From: an uncultured Clostridia bacterium
GTDB lineage: Bacteria > Bacillota > Clostridia > Christensenellales > Pumilibacteraceae
Length of the DNA: 13,675 nt
Reading direction: 5' to 3'
NCBI GenBank assembly: GCA_947588325.1
Contig: CANPYH010000029.1
Location: 1 to 13,675 of the forward strand
The position numbers were made by a program, and so were the translations under genes. Shown piece by piece: positions 1 through 7,604 of the stretch. The notes below the pieces were generated by a model that made no database searches, was not told the DNA's origin, and saw only the letters and a program-made list of their open reading frames with translations. Numbering within the stretch: the first letter of the stretch is position 1; each line of letters begins with the position of its first letter.

Positions 1-530
1 TCAAGGCGGTTACGGGTAAGCCGATTAAGTTCTGCGGCACGGGCGAGAAGTTAGGCGATATCGAGCCCTTCCATCCCGACAGAATGGCGAACCGCATACT
101 CGGCATGGGCGACATAGTAACTCTTGTGGAAAAAGCGCAGGAGGCTATGGACGAGGAAGAAATCAAGAAGATGGAGAAGCGCGTCAAAGACGCAACCTTC
201 ACCCTTGACGACTTCCTCGTGCAGTTCGAGTCGCTTAAAAAAATGGGCGGTATATCCGAAGTCATGCATATGATTCCGGGAATGAGCCGATTAAAAGTCA
301 GCGAAAAGGACATCGACGAAAAACGTATCGAGAAATATAAGGCTATTATCTGCTCGATGACGAGGAAGGAGAGGGAACACCCCGAAATAGTCAAATCCTC
401 CCGCCGCAGACGCATATCTGCGGGTAGCGGGACTACGATACAGGACGTAAACCAGCTTCTCAAACAATTCGATCAGACGAAAGATATGATGAGAAAGATG
501 AAAAATAACAAGGGCAAACTGCCTTTCTAA
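1..530 (+). CDS. ffh: Signal recognition particle protein Ffh, C-terminal part (5' end outside window)
   Basis: This is the last ~175 residues of the SRP GTPase, which with 4.5S/6S RNA targets nascent membrane and secreted proteins to FtsY. The open frame already runs at base 3, so the N and most of the G domain lie upstream of the window. Visible at the start is the end of the G domain (TGKPIKF, GTGEK, then EPFHPDRM and ILGMGD), followed by the methionine-rich M domain with MHMIPGM and the RNA-binding helix RRRRISAGSGT followed by a DVNQLLKQF-type segment. The lysine/methionine-rich tail (MMRKMKNNKGK) is typical of Ffh. The internal ATG at base 84 is not the start, because the reading frame upstream of it is also clearly Ffh. 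It heads the translation block as in Bacillus, where ffh precedes rpsP. Confidence 0.96.
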   Translation, partial: KAVTGKPIKFCGTGEKLGDIEPFHPDRMANRILGMGDIVTLVEKAQEAMDEEEIKKMEKRVKDATFTLDDFLVQFESLKKMGGISEVMHMIPGMSRLKVSEKDIDEKRIEKYKAIICSMTRKEREHPEIVKSSRRRRISAGSGTTIQDVNQLLKQFDQTKDMMRKMKNNKGKLPF

Positions 531-557
531 TCACAAACAAAATTAACTATATACAAT

Positions 558-564
558 AAGGAGA
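558..564 (+). promoter_or_regulatory. Ribosome binding site of rpsP
   Basis: AAGGAGA lies seven bases before the rpsP ATG, in the 41-base gap after ffh. It is one of the stronger Shine-Dalgarno sequences of the first block and fixes the rpsP start. Confidence 0.8.
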
Positions 565-571
565 CAAAAAA

Positions 572-868
572 ATGGTAAAGATCAGACTCACGAGAATGGG
601 TGACAAAAAATCTCCGTTCTACCGCATTGTGGTAGCGGACGAGCGCGCGCCGAGAGACGGACGTTTCATTGACATTATCGGTACTTATAATCCGATAGTC
701 AATCCCGCCGAAATCAAAATCGACGCCGAGAAAGCAAAGACGTGGATTGCTAACGGCGCACAGCCGACGGATACCGTCAAAGCTCTTTTCGTTCAGCAGG
801 AGATAATTCCCGCATTCAAGAGACCTGCAAAGACCGGCGGTAAGAAAGACGCCAAGAAAGAAGGCTGA
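572..868 (+). CDS. rpsP: 30S ribosomal protein bS16
   Basis: Small-subunit ribosomal protein bS16, needed for early 30S assembly. The N-terminus (MVKIRLTRMG, KKSPFYRIVVAD, RDGRFIDIIGTYNP) is diagnostic of the family, and the middle has the expected AEKAKTWIANGAQPTDTV segment. At 98 residues it is slightly longer than the common 80-90, owing to a lysine-rich C-terminal tail (KTGGKKDAKKEG), which is common in Firmicutes. It follows ffh by 41 bases and is followed two bases later by khpA, so translation of the two is probably linked. Confidence 0.97.
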   Translation: MVKIRLTRMGDKKSPFYRIVVADERAPRDGRFIDIIGTYNPIVNPAEIKIDAEKAKTWIANGAQPTDTVKALFVQQEIIPAFKRPAKTGGKKDAKKEG

Positions 869-870
869 TA

Positions 871-1092
871 ATGAAGGAATTAATCGAGTTCATTGTCCAC
901 AGACTTGTGGATAACAAGGACTCCGTTAGCGTCGAAATTGACGGTGAAACCGTCAAAATCACTGCCGCAAAAGCGGACATCGGTAAAATTATCGGAAAGC
1001 AAGGTCGCACGGCAAAGGCTATCAGAACGATTGTCAGGGAAGTCGGGGCCAAGGACGACAAGAAATTTACCGTAGATATTATCGAAGTGTAA
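871..1092 (+). CDS. khpA: KhpA, KH-domain RNA-binding protein
   Basis: A 73-residue protein consisting of a single type II KH domain. The hallmark GXXG loop is GKQG at residues 42-45, inside IIGKQGRTAKAIR. In other Firmicutes KhpA pairs with KhpB (Jag) and binds many RNAs, affecting cell division and cell wall synthesis; here that is inferred from family membership. Its place between rpsP and rimM matches the Bacillus ylqC position; the Bacillus-specific ylqD between it and rimM is absent. The ATG begins two bases after the rpsP stop, with a modest GAAGG upstream. Confidence 0.93.
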   Translation: MKELIEFIVHRLVDNKDSVSVEIDGETVKITAAKADIGKIIGKQGRTAKAIRTIVREVGAKDDKKFTVDIIEV

Positions 1093-1093
1093 A

Positions 1094-1594
1094 GTGAACT
1101 TCACAATCGGAGAAATTGTCAAAGCGCAAGGTATTCGCGGTGAGGTTAAAATAAAACCTTATGCCGCTGATATCGAGTCTTTTGTGAGGCTCGGCACCGT
1201 CGCCATAGGCGGCTGTCCGATGAAGATCCGCGGCGTAAACGTACGCGGCGGATTTGTTTTTATGTCTCTCGAGGGCGTAAACGACCGTAATTCGGCGGAA
1301 GTGCTTGTCGGTAAAACGGTGGAGATAGACAGAGCCTTGGCTAAACCCACGGACAAGGACGAATATTACGTCGTAGATCTCATAGGCTGTACGGTATTCC
1401 TTTCGGGCGGAGAGGAACTCGGAGTTCTTGACAACATAGAGAACTTCGGAAGCGCGGATATATTCACCGTCAAGGGCAAAAGGACGGTGCGTTTTCCCTT
1501 TCTTAAACGGCTCAACCTGCGTTTCGACAAAGACGCAAAGACTGTCACGATAGATAAAGAGAGATTTCAAGAGGTGTGTTGCTATGAAGATTGA
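1094..1594 (+). CDS. rimM: Ribosome maturation factor RimM
   Basis: RimM binds ribosomal protein uS19 and assists maturation of the 30S head. The N-terminal domain begins with IGEIVKAQGIRGEVKIKP, the characteristic opening of the family, and the C-terminal PRC-barrel starts near residue 91 (YYVVDLIG) and includes ENFGSADIF and the RFPFLKR segment. The best start is a GTG one base after the khpA stop; it places the conserved IGEIV motif at residue 5, as expected, although no strong ribosome binding site precedes it, suggesting translational coupling to khpA. Length 166 residues is normal. The 3' end overlaps trmD by 11 bases. Confidence 0.95.
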   Translation: MNFTIGEIVKAQGIRGEVKIKPYAADIESFVRLGTVAIGGCPMKIRGVNVRGGFVFMSLEGVNDRNSAEVLVGKTVEIDRALAKPTDKDEYYVVDLIGCTVFLSGGEELGVLDNIENFGSADIFTVKGKRTVRFPFLKRLNLRFDKDAKTVTIDKERFQEVCCYED

Positions 1595-2255
1595 TATTCT
1601 GACGCTGTTCCCTGATATGTTCGCGCCGCTCTACCAAAGCATTATCGGTCGGGCGACGAGCAGCGGAATAGCGGAGATAAATACCGTCGATATCCGCAAA
1701 TATACTCTTGATAAGCACGGTAAATGCGACGACGTTCCATACGGCGGAGGGGCGGGCATGGTAATGACCCCTCAGCCCATTGTCGATTGCGTAAACGCCG
1801 TGGACCCCGAAAGCAAGGCGCGGCGGATATACATGTCGCCAAAGGGAAAAATGCTCTCCGTTCCGCTCGCAAAAGAGCTTGCCAAAGAGGATAACCTGCT
1901 TATTCTCTGCGGGCACTATGAGGGAGTAGACCAACGCGCTCTCGATATATGCGGATTCGAGGAAATATCTATCGGCGACTATGTGCTTACGGGCGGCGAG
2001 CTTGCGGCTATGGTTACCGTGGACGCGTTGCTACGCTTTGTCCCAGGCGTACTCGGATCCGAAGAGTCGGCTTTTGACGAGAGTTTTTCGGACAATATGC
2101 TCGAATACCCGCAATACACCCGTCCTTTTGAGTTTATGGGAAGGGAAGTTCCCGATGTGCTGATTTCGGGGCATCATGCAAAAATCGACGAATGGAGAAG
2201 GGAGCAGGCAAAAGCGCTCACCGAGGCACGTCGCCCCGACCTTATGAAGAAATGA
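1584..2255 (+). CDS. trmD: tRNA (guanine-37-N1)-methyltransferase TrmD
   Basis: TrmD methylates G37 next to the anticodon, using S-adenosylmethionine, and prevents +1 frameshifting. Its trefoil-knot SPOUT fold is seen in CGHYEGVD (109-116), SIGDYVLTGGE (129-139) and LEYPQYTRP (173-181), followed by SGHH (195-198). The N-terminus KIDILTLFPDMF is typical. AAGAGGTG lies seven bases before the ATG, inside the rimM coding end. At 223 residues it is full length for the compact form. The stop overlaps the rbgA start as ATGA, where rplS would normally follow. Confidence 0.97.
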   Translation: MKIDILTLFPDMFAPLYQSIIGRATSSGIAEINTVDIRKYTLDKHGKCDDVPYGGGAGMVMTPQPIVDCVNAVDPESKARRIYMSPKGKMLSVPLAKELAKEDNLLILCGHYEGVDQRALDICGFEEISIGDYVLTGGELAAMVTVDALLRFVPGVLGSEESAFDESFSDNMLEYPQYTRPFEFMGREVPDVLISGHHAKIDEWRREQAKALTEARRPDLMKK

Positions 2256-3115
2256 TAATCAATTGGTTTCCCGGTCACATGACCAAATCTCTGCGCGAGA
2301 TCGACGAGAAGATAAATCTTGTCGACGCGGTTGTGTACGTGCTTGATAGCCGTGCGCCGTTTTCGTGTATAAATCCCGCGCTGAATAAGGTCATCGGCTC
2401 AAAACCGATAATTTTCGTGCTTAATAAGGCGGATATGGTTCCCGAGCGGGAAATCAAAAGCTGGGTCAGTAAACTGACTCTCGAGAATACGAAAGCGGTT
2501 AAGTCAGACTCGACCGTCTCCAACTCAGCGAAGATAGTTGCGGAAAATCTCCGCGCCCTCTGTTCGGACAAAATCGCAAAGAAAAAAGCGCGGGGCTTTA
2601 ACACCGTTATACGCGCCATTGTAATCGGCGTGCCGAACTCAGGCAAGTCTACGCTGATTAATAATCTGTGCGGCAAAGCAAAGACGGCGACGGGCAATAA
2701 GGCAGGGGTAACCCGCGGACAACAATGGGTTAAAGTCGGTGACTACATCGAAGTTCTCGACACGCCGGGGACGCTGTACCCGAAACTCGATAACTACGAA
2801 GTCGCGCTTAACCTTGCTTTTATCGGCAGCATACGAGACGAAGTAACAGATACTTACGAACTGTCGCTGGAACTTATAAAGCGGCTTAACCGCCTCGGAG
2901 ACGCACTTGTCGCCAGATACGGAATAAGTCCGCCCGACGACCCGATTGCCGTTCTCGGGAAGATAGCGGCAAAACGCGGTTTTGTACTTCGCGGAGGCGA
3001 GCCGAATATAGAGCGCGCTTCGGCGGCAGTTATTGACGATTTCAGAAAGGGGAGAATGGGGAAGATAATCCTCGAACGCGCGGATGAATACGGAAAAACT
3101 TTATTTATACGATAA
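2252..3115 (+). CDS. rbgA: Ribosome biogenesis GTPase RbgA (YlqF)
   Basis: RbgA is a GTPase that promotes a late step of 50S subunit assembly. The GTPase motifs are circularly permuted, as in the YlqF/YawG family: G4 NKAD at 58-61 comes before G1 GVPNSGKS at 126-133 and G3 DTPG at 170-173. The N-terminus INWFPGHMTKSLREI matches the family and supports the ATG at 2252, which overlaps the trmD stop by four bases; the in-frame ATG 60 bases upstream would add residues foreign to the family. At 287 residues it is close to the 282 of Bacillus. The C-terminal domain (about 190-287) is the expected rRNA-binding helical region. Confidence 0.95.
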   Translation: MIINWFPGHMTKSLREIDEKINLVDAVVYVLDSRAPFSCINPALNKVIGSKPIIFVLNKADMVPEREIKSWVSKLTLENTKAVKSDSTVSNSAKIVAENLRALCSDKIAKKKARGFNTVIRAIVIGVPNSGKSTLINNLCGKAKTATGNKAGVTRGQQWVKVGDYIEVLDTPGTLYPKLDNYEVALNLAFIGSIRDEVTDTYELSLELIKRLNRLGDALVARYGISPPDDPIAVLGKIAAKRGFVLRGGEPNIERASAAVIDDFRKGRMGKIILERADEYGKTLFIR

Positions 3116-3677
3116 GTCTGTCGGCGGCATAATTGCGGGCGTTGACGAAGCGGGGAGAGGTCCTCTTGCGGGCCCCGTCATTTGCGCCGCATGTATTATG
3201 GGAGACTGCTATATCGAAGGCATAGACGACAGCAAGAAGTTAAGCGAGAAAAAGAGAGAATATCTCTATGATAACATAACAAATAATTGCCGCGCCTATG
3301 CTGTCGGTATTATAGACGAAAAGACTGTCGACGAGTTAAATATTTACCAAGCTACTAAAATAGGCATGGAAAAAGCGGTAAAATCACTCAGTATTATGCC
3401 TGACATAGTACTGATTGACGCTATGAAACTCGATATAGAACAAAGTCAATTGTCGCTGGTTAAGGGCGACGCGACGAGTTACGCGATTGCCGCCGCGTCT
3501 ATAATAGCCAAAGTAACCCGTGATCGTATGATGAGAGAATATGACGCGATGTACCCCGAATACGGCTTTGCCAAACATAAAGGATACGGAACGGCGGAGC
3601 ACATTGCCGCGCTTAAAAAATACGGACCTTGCTCGATACACAGGCGTACTTTTATAAAAAATTTCTTCAATGAGTAA
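3084..3677 (+). CDS. rnhB: Ribonuclease HII
   Basis: RNase HII cuts RNA in RNA-DNA hybrids and starts removal of single ribonucleotides from DNA. The catalytic acidic set is visible: D21 and E22 in DEAGRGP, D112 in LIDAM, and D129 in KGDA; the 17-residue spacing between the last two agrees with the family. DSKKL (49-53) and the KVTRDR and KHKGYGT segments are also diagnostic. At 197 residues it is the compact form, lacking the N-terminal extension of Bacillus RnhB. The ATG lies 32 bases inside the end of rbgA with no clear ribosome binding site; no alternative start codon occurs between it and the first motif, so coupled initiation is likely. Confidence 0.95.
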   Translation: MNTEKLYLYDKSVGGIIAGVDEAGRGPLAGPVICAACIMGDCYIEGIDDSKKLSEKKREYLYDNITNNCRAYAVGIIDEKTVDELNIYQATKIGMEKAVKSLSIMPDIVLIDAMKLDIEQSQLSLVKGDATSYAIAAASIIAKVTRDRMMREYDAMYPEYGFAKHKGYGTAEHIAALKKYGPCSIHRRTFIKNFFNE

Positions 3678-4041
3678 AGTATTCAACAAAGAAAAAGGCG
3701 GCGTTGGGGAAAAGATAGCCGAGAAATATTTGAAGAACAAGGGCTATGTTATCCTCGAACGCAACTACAAAACGGACGTAGGCGAAGTGGATATTATCGC
3801 CAACGACGGCAATTATCTCGTGTTTATCGAAGTCAAGGCGAGACGGACAGATGAGTTCGGTCTGCCCGCCGAAGCCGTTGACGAACGTAAACAGAGAAAA
3901 ATCAGCATGGTTGCCGCGCAATATATCAAGAGAAATATGTATTTCAACTCCGCGTGTCGGTTTGACGTTATCGAGATATATCTTGGAACGCGGGAAATAA
4001 ATCATATAGAAAACGCCTTTGACAGTTACCTTAAATATTGA
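3670..4041 (+). CDS. yraN: YraN family endonuclease-like protein (UPF0102)
   Basis: A 123-residue protein of the YraN/UPF0102 family, with a restriction endonuclease-like fold. The putative active-site residues are present: GEVD at 38-41 and the E-V-K triad at 54-56, preceded by the typical ILERNYKT segment. Its cellular role is not established; it is regularly found beside rnhB, as here, which suggests a DNA or nucleic-acid maintenance job. The ATG overlaps the rnhB stop (ATGAGTAA, 8 bases), and its own stop overlaps a possible TTG start of alr. Confidence 0.9.
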   Translation: MSKVFNKEKGGVGEKIAEKYLKNKGYVILERNYKTDVGEVDIIANDGNYLVFIEVKARRTDEFGLPAEAVDERKQRKISMVAAQYIKRNMYFNSACRFDVIEIYLGTREINHIENAFDSYLKY

Positions 4042-4076
4042 CACGGCGAAATAACGTGCAGCATATATATGCCTGT

Positions 4077-5075
4077 ATGTCGGAAGCGTATATCAATCTC
4101 TCGGCACTTCGAAGAAACGCCGAGAAGTGCAGTGCATTTTCCAAACTTTGCGCCGTAGTAAAGGCGAACGGCTACGGGCTCGGCGCAGTTAAGGTCGCCG
4201 AAGCCGTCTATGATATAGCCGATATGTTCGCCGTCGCCACCCCCGACGAAGCAGATGAACTCGTCGCTTGGGGCATAGAAAAGGATATTCTCATACTCGG
4301 GAAGAGCCACAAAACCTGCCGCGCAAAGAACGTTATATACACCGTCTCGTCCGAAGATGATATTAACGCGGTATGTTCTACTAAAAGGCGGCTAGCGATA
4401 AAGGTCAACACGGGCATGAACAGATACGGCGCGGAACCCGACCGTGTGCAACGGCTAATGCGCTACGCCGCAAGAAAGGGTGAAATAACTTCCGTATACA
4501 CCCATCTCCGTGACAGCTCAAACGAGGCGTTGTCACGGCAGCAATTATCCCTCTTCAAAGAGGCGACGGAGGGGATTAACCTTCCAAAACACATTGCCGC
4601 GACGGGTGGAATATCCCTCGGCAAAGACTTTGCGCTCGGTCTCGTTCGATGCGGTATCGGGCTTTATGGCGGGGCAGACGGCTTCGAATGGGTTGTTAAC
4701 ATAACCGCACCCGTGCTCGACGTCCGCAGCGTCGGCATGGGCGAGGGCGTTGGATACGGCAGCGAAGTTTTCGAAAGTGAGACGCGGATTGCGGTGATCG
4801 GCATAGGGTATGCGGACGGGTACAGACGGCTCTCCACGCCGAGATATGTATTCATTAACGGCGAAAGATGCCGAGTGATATCGGTGTGCATGGACGTATG
4901 TTTTGCCGCTGTCCAGGAAGCCCAAAGGGGAGACATTGCGGAAATACTCGGCGAGCATATCGGCATAGACGAACTCGCGCGAAGCTACGGCACTATCACG
5001 TATGAGGTGCTGACAGGCTGGGGGAAAAGGGTAATCAGGAGATATGGAAAAGAGCGAAATCAGACCACTTTATAA
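4077..5075 (+). CDS. alr: Alanine racemase (divergent, short form)
   Basis: A PLP-dependent fold-type III racemase that would interconvert L- and D-alanine for peptidoglycan. The PLP lysine is K29 in VVKANGYG; the conserved KVNTGMNRYG segment keeps the Lys and Arg of the usual K-x-D-T-G-M-x-R motif; the second catalytic tyrosine is probably in GVGYGSE, followed by IGIGYADGYRR and a C-terminal TITYEVLTGWGKR. At 332 residues it is shorter than the usual 370-390, and VCMDVC replaces the more usual CMDQ-type loop. The start is uncertain: ATG 4077 gives the family-like MSEAYINLSAL; TTG 4038 would overlap the yraN stop as TTGA and add 13 residues; GTG 4056 is also in frame. None has a good ribosome binding site. 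Another fold-type III amino-acid racemase activity cannot be excluded. Confidence 0.88.
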   Translation: MSEAYINLSALRRNAEKCSAFSKLCAVVKANGYGLGAVKVAEAVYDIADMFAVATPDEADELVAWGIEKDILILGKSHKTCRAKNVIYTVSSEDDINAVCSTKRRLAIKVNTGMNRYGAEPDRVQRLMRYAARKGEITSVYTHLRDSSNEALSRQQLSLFKEATEGINLPKHIAATGGISLGKDFALGLVRCGIGLYGGADGFEWVVNITAPVLDVRSVGMGEGVGYGSEVFESETRIAVIGIGYADGYRRLSTPRYVFINGERCRVISVCMDVCFAAVQEAQRGDIAEILGEHIGIDELARSYGTITYEVLTGWGKRVIRRYGKERNQTTL

Positions 5076-5526
5076 GGCGATAAGAAGGAACGTATCGGAG
5101 CGCGAAGAGAAGGAGCGGGCAATTTCGGATAAACTCGCTGCTGTCGCCGGTAGCCCCAAAACCGTGTTCTGCTATGAATCGATAGTAGGCGAAGTTTCAA
5201 CGGCAGACATTATCGCCTACTTCGAGGAGTTTGCGGAAGTCTACGTTCCCGAAGTTTCGGGCAAGGACATGCTTATGAGGGCGCACGGCAAAGAGGGTTA
5301 TACGAACAAGTCTCCCGAACTGACGATAGTCCCGCTTATCGCTTTCGACGAAGACCTTTACCGCGTCGGCTTTGGCGGCGGATATTACGACAGGTTTTTG
5401 GCAAACCACCCGACCAATGCAATCGGGATAGCCTTTGACGAGCAGCAATGCGAACCGTTCCCTACGGAAGCCACGGATATTCCGCTCGATATGATTATTA
5501 CGCCCACGAGGATATTGAAGAAATAA
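5044..5526 (+). CDS. 5-formyltetrahydrofolate cyclo-ligase (MTHFS family)
   Basis: Converts 5-formyl-THF to 5,10-methenyl-THF with ATP, returning stored folate to the one-carbon pool. Recognised from the C-terminal signature GFGGGYYDRFL and the preceding IVPLIAFDEDLYRV, plus the basic N-terminal helix (IRPLYKAIRRNVSE) that contacts ATP and folate. At 160 residues it is shorter than the usual 180-200; the linker between VPEVSGKDM and the LTIVP strand is reduced. The ATG has AGGAG five bases upstream and lies 32 bases inside alr, so the two are probably co-translated. In Bacillus the homologue is yqgN, in E. coli fau (ygfA). Confidence 0.9.
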   Translation: MEKSEIRPLYKAIRRNVSEREEKERAISDKLAAVAGSPKTVFCYESIVGEVSTADIIAYFEEFAEVYVPEVSGKDMLMRAHGKEGYTNKSPELTIVPLIAFDEDLYRVGFGGGYYDRFLANHPTNAIGIAFDEQQCEPFPTEATDIPLDMIITPTRILKK

Positions 5527-6071
5527 TGAGGATTATCTCGGGAAAATTCAGAGGCAAACGCCTGTTTACGCTTGAAGGCAATACCACCCGCCCGACTTCG
5601 GATAAAGTCAAGGAGAGTATTTTCTCCATTCTCACGTCGTCGGGAGAGTTAGGCGGGCATGTTCTGGATCTGTTTGCAGGCTCGGGTGCGCTTGGGGTAG
5701 AGGCGGTCAGCCGCGGTGCGGACGACGCCGTGTTTGTGGACAAAAACCCCGCCGCTATCGCCGTGATAATCAAAAATCTTCAATTGGTTGGAATGCGCGA
5801 CAGGGTATATAATACCGATTGGAAGGTCGCTGTGCGTAAGCTCGAGGGTCGGCAGTTCGATATTATATTTCTCGATCCGCCCTACGCAATGGGCGAGGAG
5901 AACGAGATACTCCGCGAGATAATCGATAAAAACCTGCTTGCGAAAAGCGGAGTTATAGTTTTCGAGCATGCGACCTCGAAAAAGTTCGATTGCGGCAAGT
6001 GTTTGACTTCGGACAGTCGTGTATATTCGGACACAACGGTAACGTTCTTGCGGAAGAGGGAGGACTTATGA
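5526..6071 (+). CDS. rsmD: 16S rRNA (guanine-966-N2)-methyltransferase RsmD
   Basis: RsmD methylates G966 of 16S rRNA in the 30S particle. The Rossmann-fold methyltransferase motifs are DLFAGSGALG (48-57, SAM-binding motif I), VDKN (71-74, motif II) and the catalytic DPPY (117-120, motif IV) typical of N2-guanine and N6-adenine enzymes. The start MRIISGKFRGKRL is family-conserved and overlaps the preceding stop as TAATG; the in-frame ATG 78 bases upstream lies in another gene's coding region and adds unrelated residues. Length is 181 residues. It overlaps coaD by four bases, the rsmD-coaD pairing seen in many Firmicutes. Confidence 0.95.
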   Translation: MRIISGKFRGKRLFTLEGNTTRPTSDKVKESIFSILTSSGELGGHVLDLFAGSGALGVEAVSRGADDAVFVDKNPAAIAVIIKNLQLVGMRDRVYNTDWKVAVRKLEGRQFDIIFLDPPYAMGEENEILREIIDKNLLAKSGVIVFEHATSKKFDCGKCLTSDSRVYSDTTVTFLRKREDL

Positions 6072-6544
6072 AAAATACCTGCGTTTTCCCCGGTACTTTC
6101 GATCCGTTCACGCTCGGGCACAGGCATGTCGTAGTCAAAGCTCTCGAGCGATATGAGCGCGTTATAGTTGCAGTTGCAGAGCTGACATATAAAAAGAAAG
6201 TGCTTCCGTCGCAAATTCGCAAAAATTTAGCCGTTAAATCACTTGCGAATTTAAGCGAAATTGTTGTAGAATGTTTTAGCGGAATGTTGACGGACTATCT
6301 TGCGCAAATCGGCTGTTTCGATATTGTGCGCGGATACCGCAACGAAGCCGACCTCGAATACGAAAGAGAGTTGGAAAAAATATACGTCTCCATGGACAAG
6401 CGAGTAAACTTCGTGCTTCTGCCATCGGATATACCGACAATATCCGGCGAGATTGTCAGAGAGCGCGTTGCAAATAACCTCGATATTTCCGATTTTGTCT
6501 GTCCGGATATTATCGAGGACGTGAAAAAATACTACAAAAACTAA
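6068..6544 (+). CDS. coaD: Pantetheine-phosphate adenylyltransferase
   Basis: Transfers AMP from ATP to 4'-phosphopantetheine, the penultimate step of coenzyme A synthesis. The nucleotidyltransferase signature PGTFDPFTLGH (8-18) contains the T/H-x-G-H motif, RGYRNEADLEYE (88-99) matches the family loop, and ISGEIVRE (125-132) takes the place of the usual ISS-x-x-VR phosphate-binding motif. The true start is the ATG at 6068 with GGGAGGA just upstream, overlapping the rsmD stop as ATGA; the longer open frame from 5990 has no family similarity. At 158 residues it is standard length. Confidence 0.96.
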   Translation: MKNTCVFPGTFDPFTLGHRHVVVKALERYERVIVAVAELTYKKKVLPSQIRKNLAVKSLANLSEIVVECFSGMLTDYLAQIGCFDIVRGYRNEADLEYERELEKIYVSMDKRVNFVLLPSDIPTISGEIVRERVANNLDISDFVCPDIIEDVKKYYKN

Positions 6545-6571
6545 TATTACTTACAAGCGAGATATAAACCC

Positions 6572-7600
6572 ATGTTTGAAAAAGTCAGAAAAATCATCGA
6601 CGCACAAGAAGCTGTCGAAGCAGTCCCCATGACCGCCGAACTTTCGAAGCGCAAAGCAGAGCGCGACGAAGAAATCCGCAAAATCATTGACGGACGGGAC
6701 AGCCGAAAAGTTATCATTATCGGACCTTGCAGCGCGGACAACGAGGACGCTGTCGTGGACTACACCGTTCGCCTTGCAAAACTTGCAGAGCAAGTCAAGG
6801 ACAAGTTCATGCTTATCCCGCGCATATACACAGGCAAACCGCGCACGAAAGGCGAGGGGTATAAGGGCATGTTACACTCTCCCGACCCGCACTCCAACAA
6901 CACGGATATCCAAAGCGGAATACTCCACCTCCGTCACATGCACATCAGAGTGATGAAGGAAAGCGGACTGACGGGAGCGGACGAAATGCTCTATCCCGAC
7001 AATCTCGATTACGTTTCCGACCTGCTTACTTACATAGCCGTCGGCGCGAGATCGTCCGAGAACCAGCAGCACAGGCTTGTAGCGAGCGGAATAGACGTGC
7101 CCGTGGGTATCAAGAACCCCATGAACGGCAGTTTCCCCGTGGCCATTAACTCGATATACGCCGCACAGATACCCAATGAATTTAAGTTCGGCGGATATCA
7201 GGTTAAAACGCAGGGTAATAAGTACGCGCACGCAGTCCTTCGCGGCAGCGTGAATGTTTACGGTAATAACATACCCAACTATCACTATGAGGATATAATT
7301 CAGTTCCGCGAGATGTATATCAAGCAAGGACTTGCTAACCCTGCGATCGTCATTGACACCAACCACTCGAACAGCGGAAAAAATCCCTTCGAGCAAACGA
7401 GAATTGCGAAGGAGATTTTCATGAATATGCGTGACAATGCGGATATAGAGAATATAGTTAAGGGTCTGCTTATAGAAAGCTACATTCTCGACGGCAACCA
7501 AAGCACCTCGGGTACGGAATACGGCAAGTCCGTAACCGACGCATGTCTCGGCTGGAACAAGTCGGAAGCGCTGATCAAAGACCTTGCCGACATGCTGTGA
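6572..7600 (+). CDS. aroF: 3-deoxy-7-phosphoheptulonate synthase (type I DAHP synthase)
   Basis: Condenses phosphoenolpyruvate and erythrose 4-phosphate to DAHP, the first step of the shikimate pathway. Motifs in order: GPCSA (51-55, with the metal-ligand cysteine), GKPRTKG (from 88), GARSSENQQHR (158-168), KNP (181-183), and IDTNHSNSGK (261-270, with the metal-ligand histidine). At 342 residues it is the AroF/G/H-like type I-alpha form without a fused chorismate mutase or ACT domain. Feedback specificity cannot be read from the sequence, so the letter of the symbol is nominal. It follows coaD by 27 bases with only a weak AAGCGAG upstream and no visible promoter, so it may be the last gene of the long operon. 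Its stop is four bases from the stop of convergent tmcAL. Confidence 0.94.
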   Translation: MFEKVRKIIDAQEAVEAVPMTAELSKRKAERDEEIRKIIDGRDSRKVIIIGPCSADNEDAVVDYTVRLAKLAEQVKDKFMLIPRIYTGKPRTKGEGYKGMLHSPDPHSNNTDIQSGILHLRHMHIRVMKESGLTGADEMLYPDNLDYVSDLLTYIAVGARSSENQQHRLVASGIDVPVGIKNPMNGSFPVAINSIYAAQIPNEFKFGGYQVKTQGNKYAHAVLRGSVNVYGNNIPNYHYEDIIQFREMYIKQGLANPAIVIDTNHSNSGKNPFEQTRIAKEIFMNMRDNADIENIVKGLLIESYILDGNQSTSGTEYGKSVTDACLGWNKSEALIKDLADML

Positions 7601-7604
7601 CAGG

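Noticed and set aside
531..571. A possible promoter before rpsP (TACAAT at 552-557).
   Set aside because: No -35 at a suitable distance; the gap is short and AT-rich, so the match is expected by chance.
2192..2251. N-terminal extension of RbgA from an upstream ATG.
   Set aside because: The extension overlaps trmD in another frame and has no family similarity; the start at 2252 gives the conserved N-terminus.
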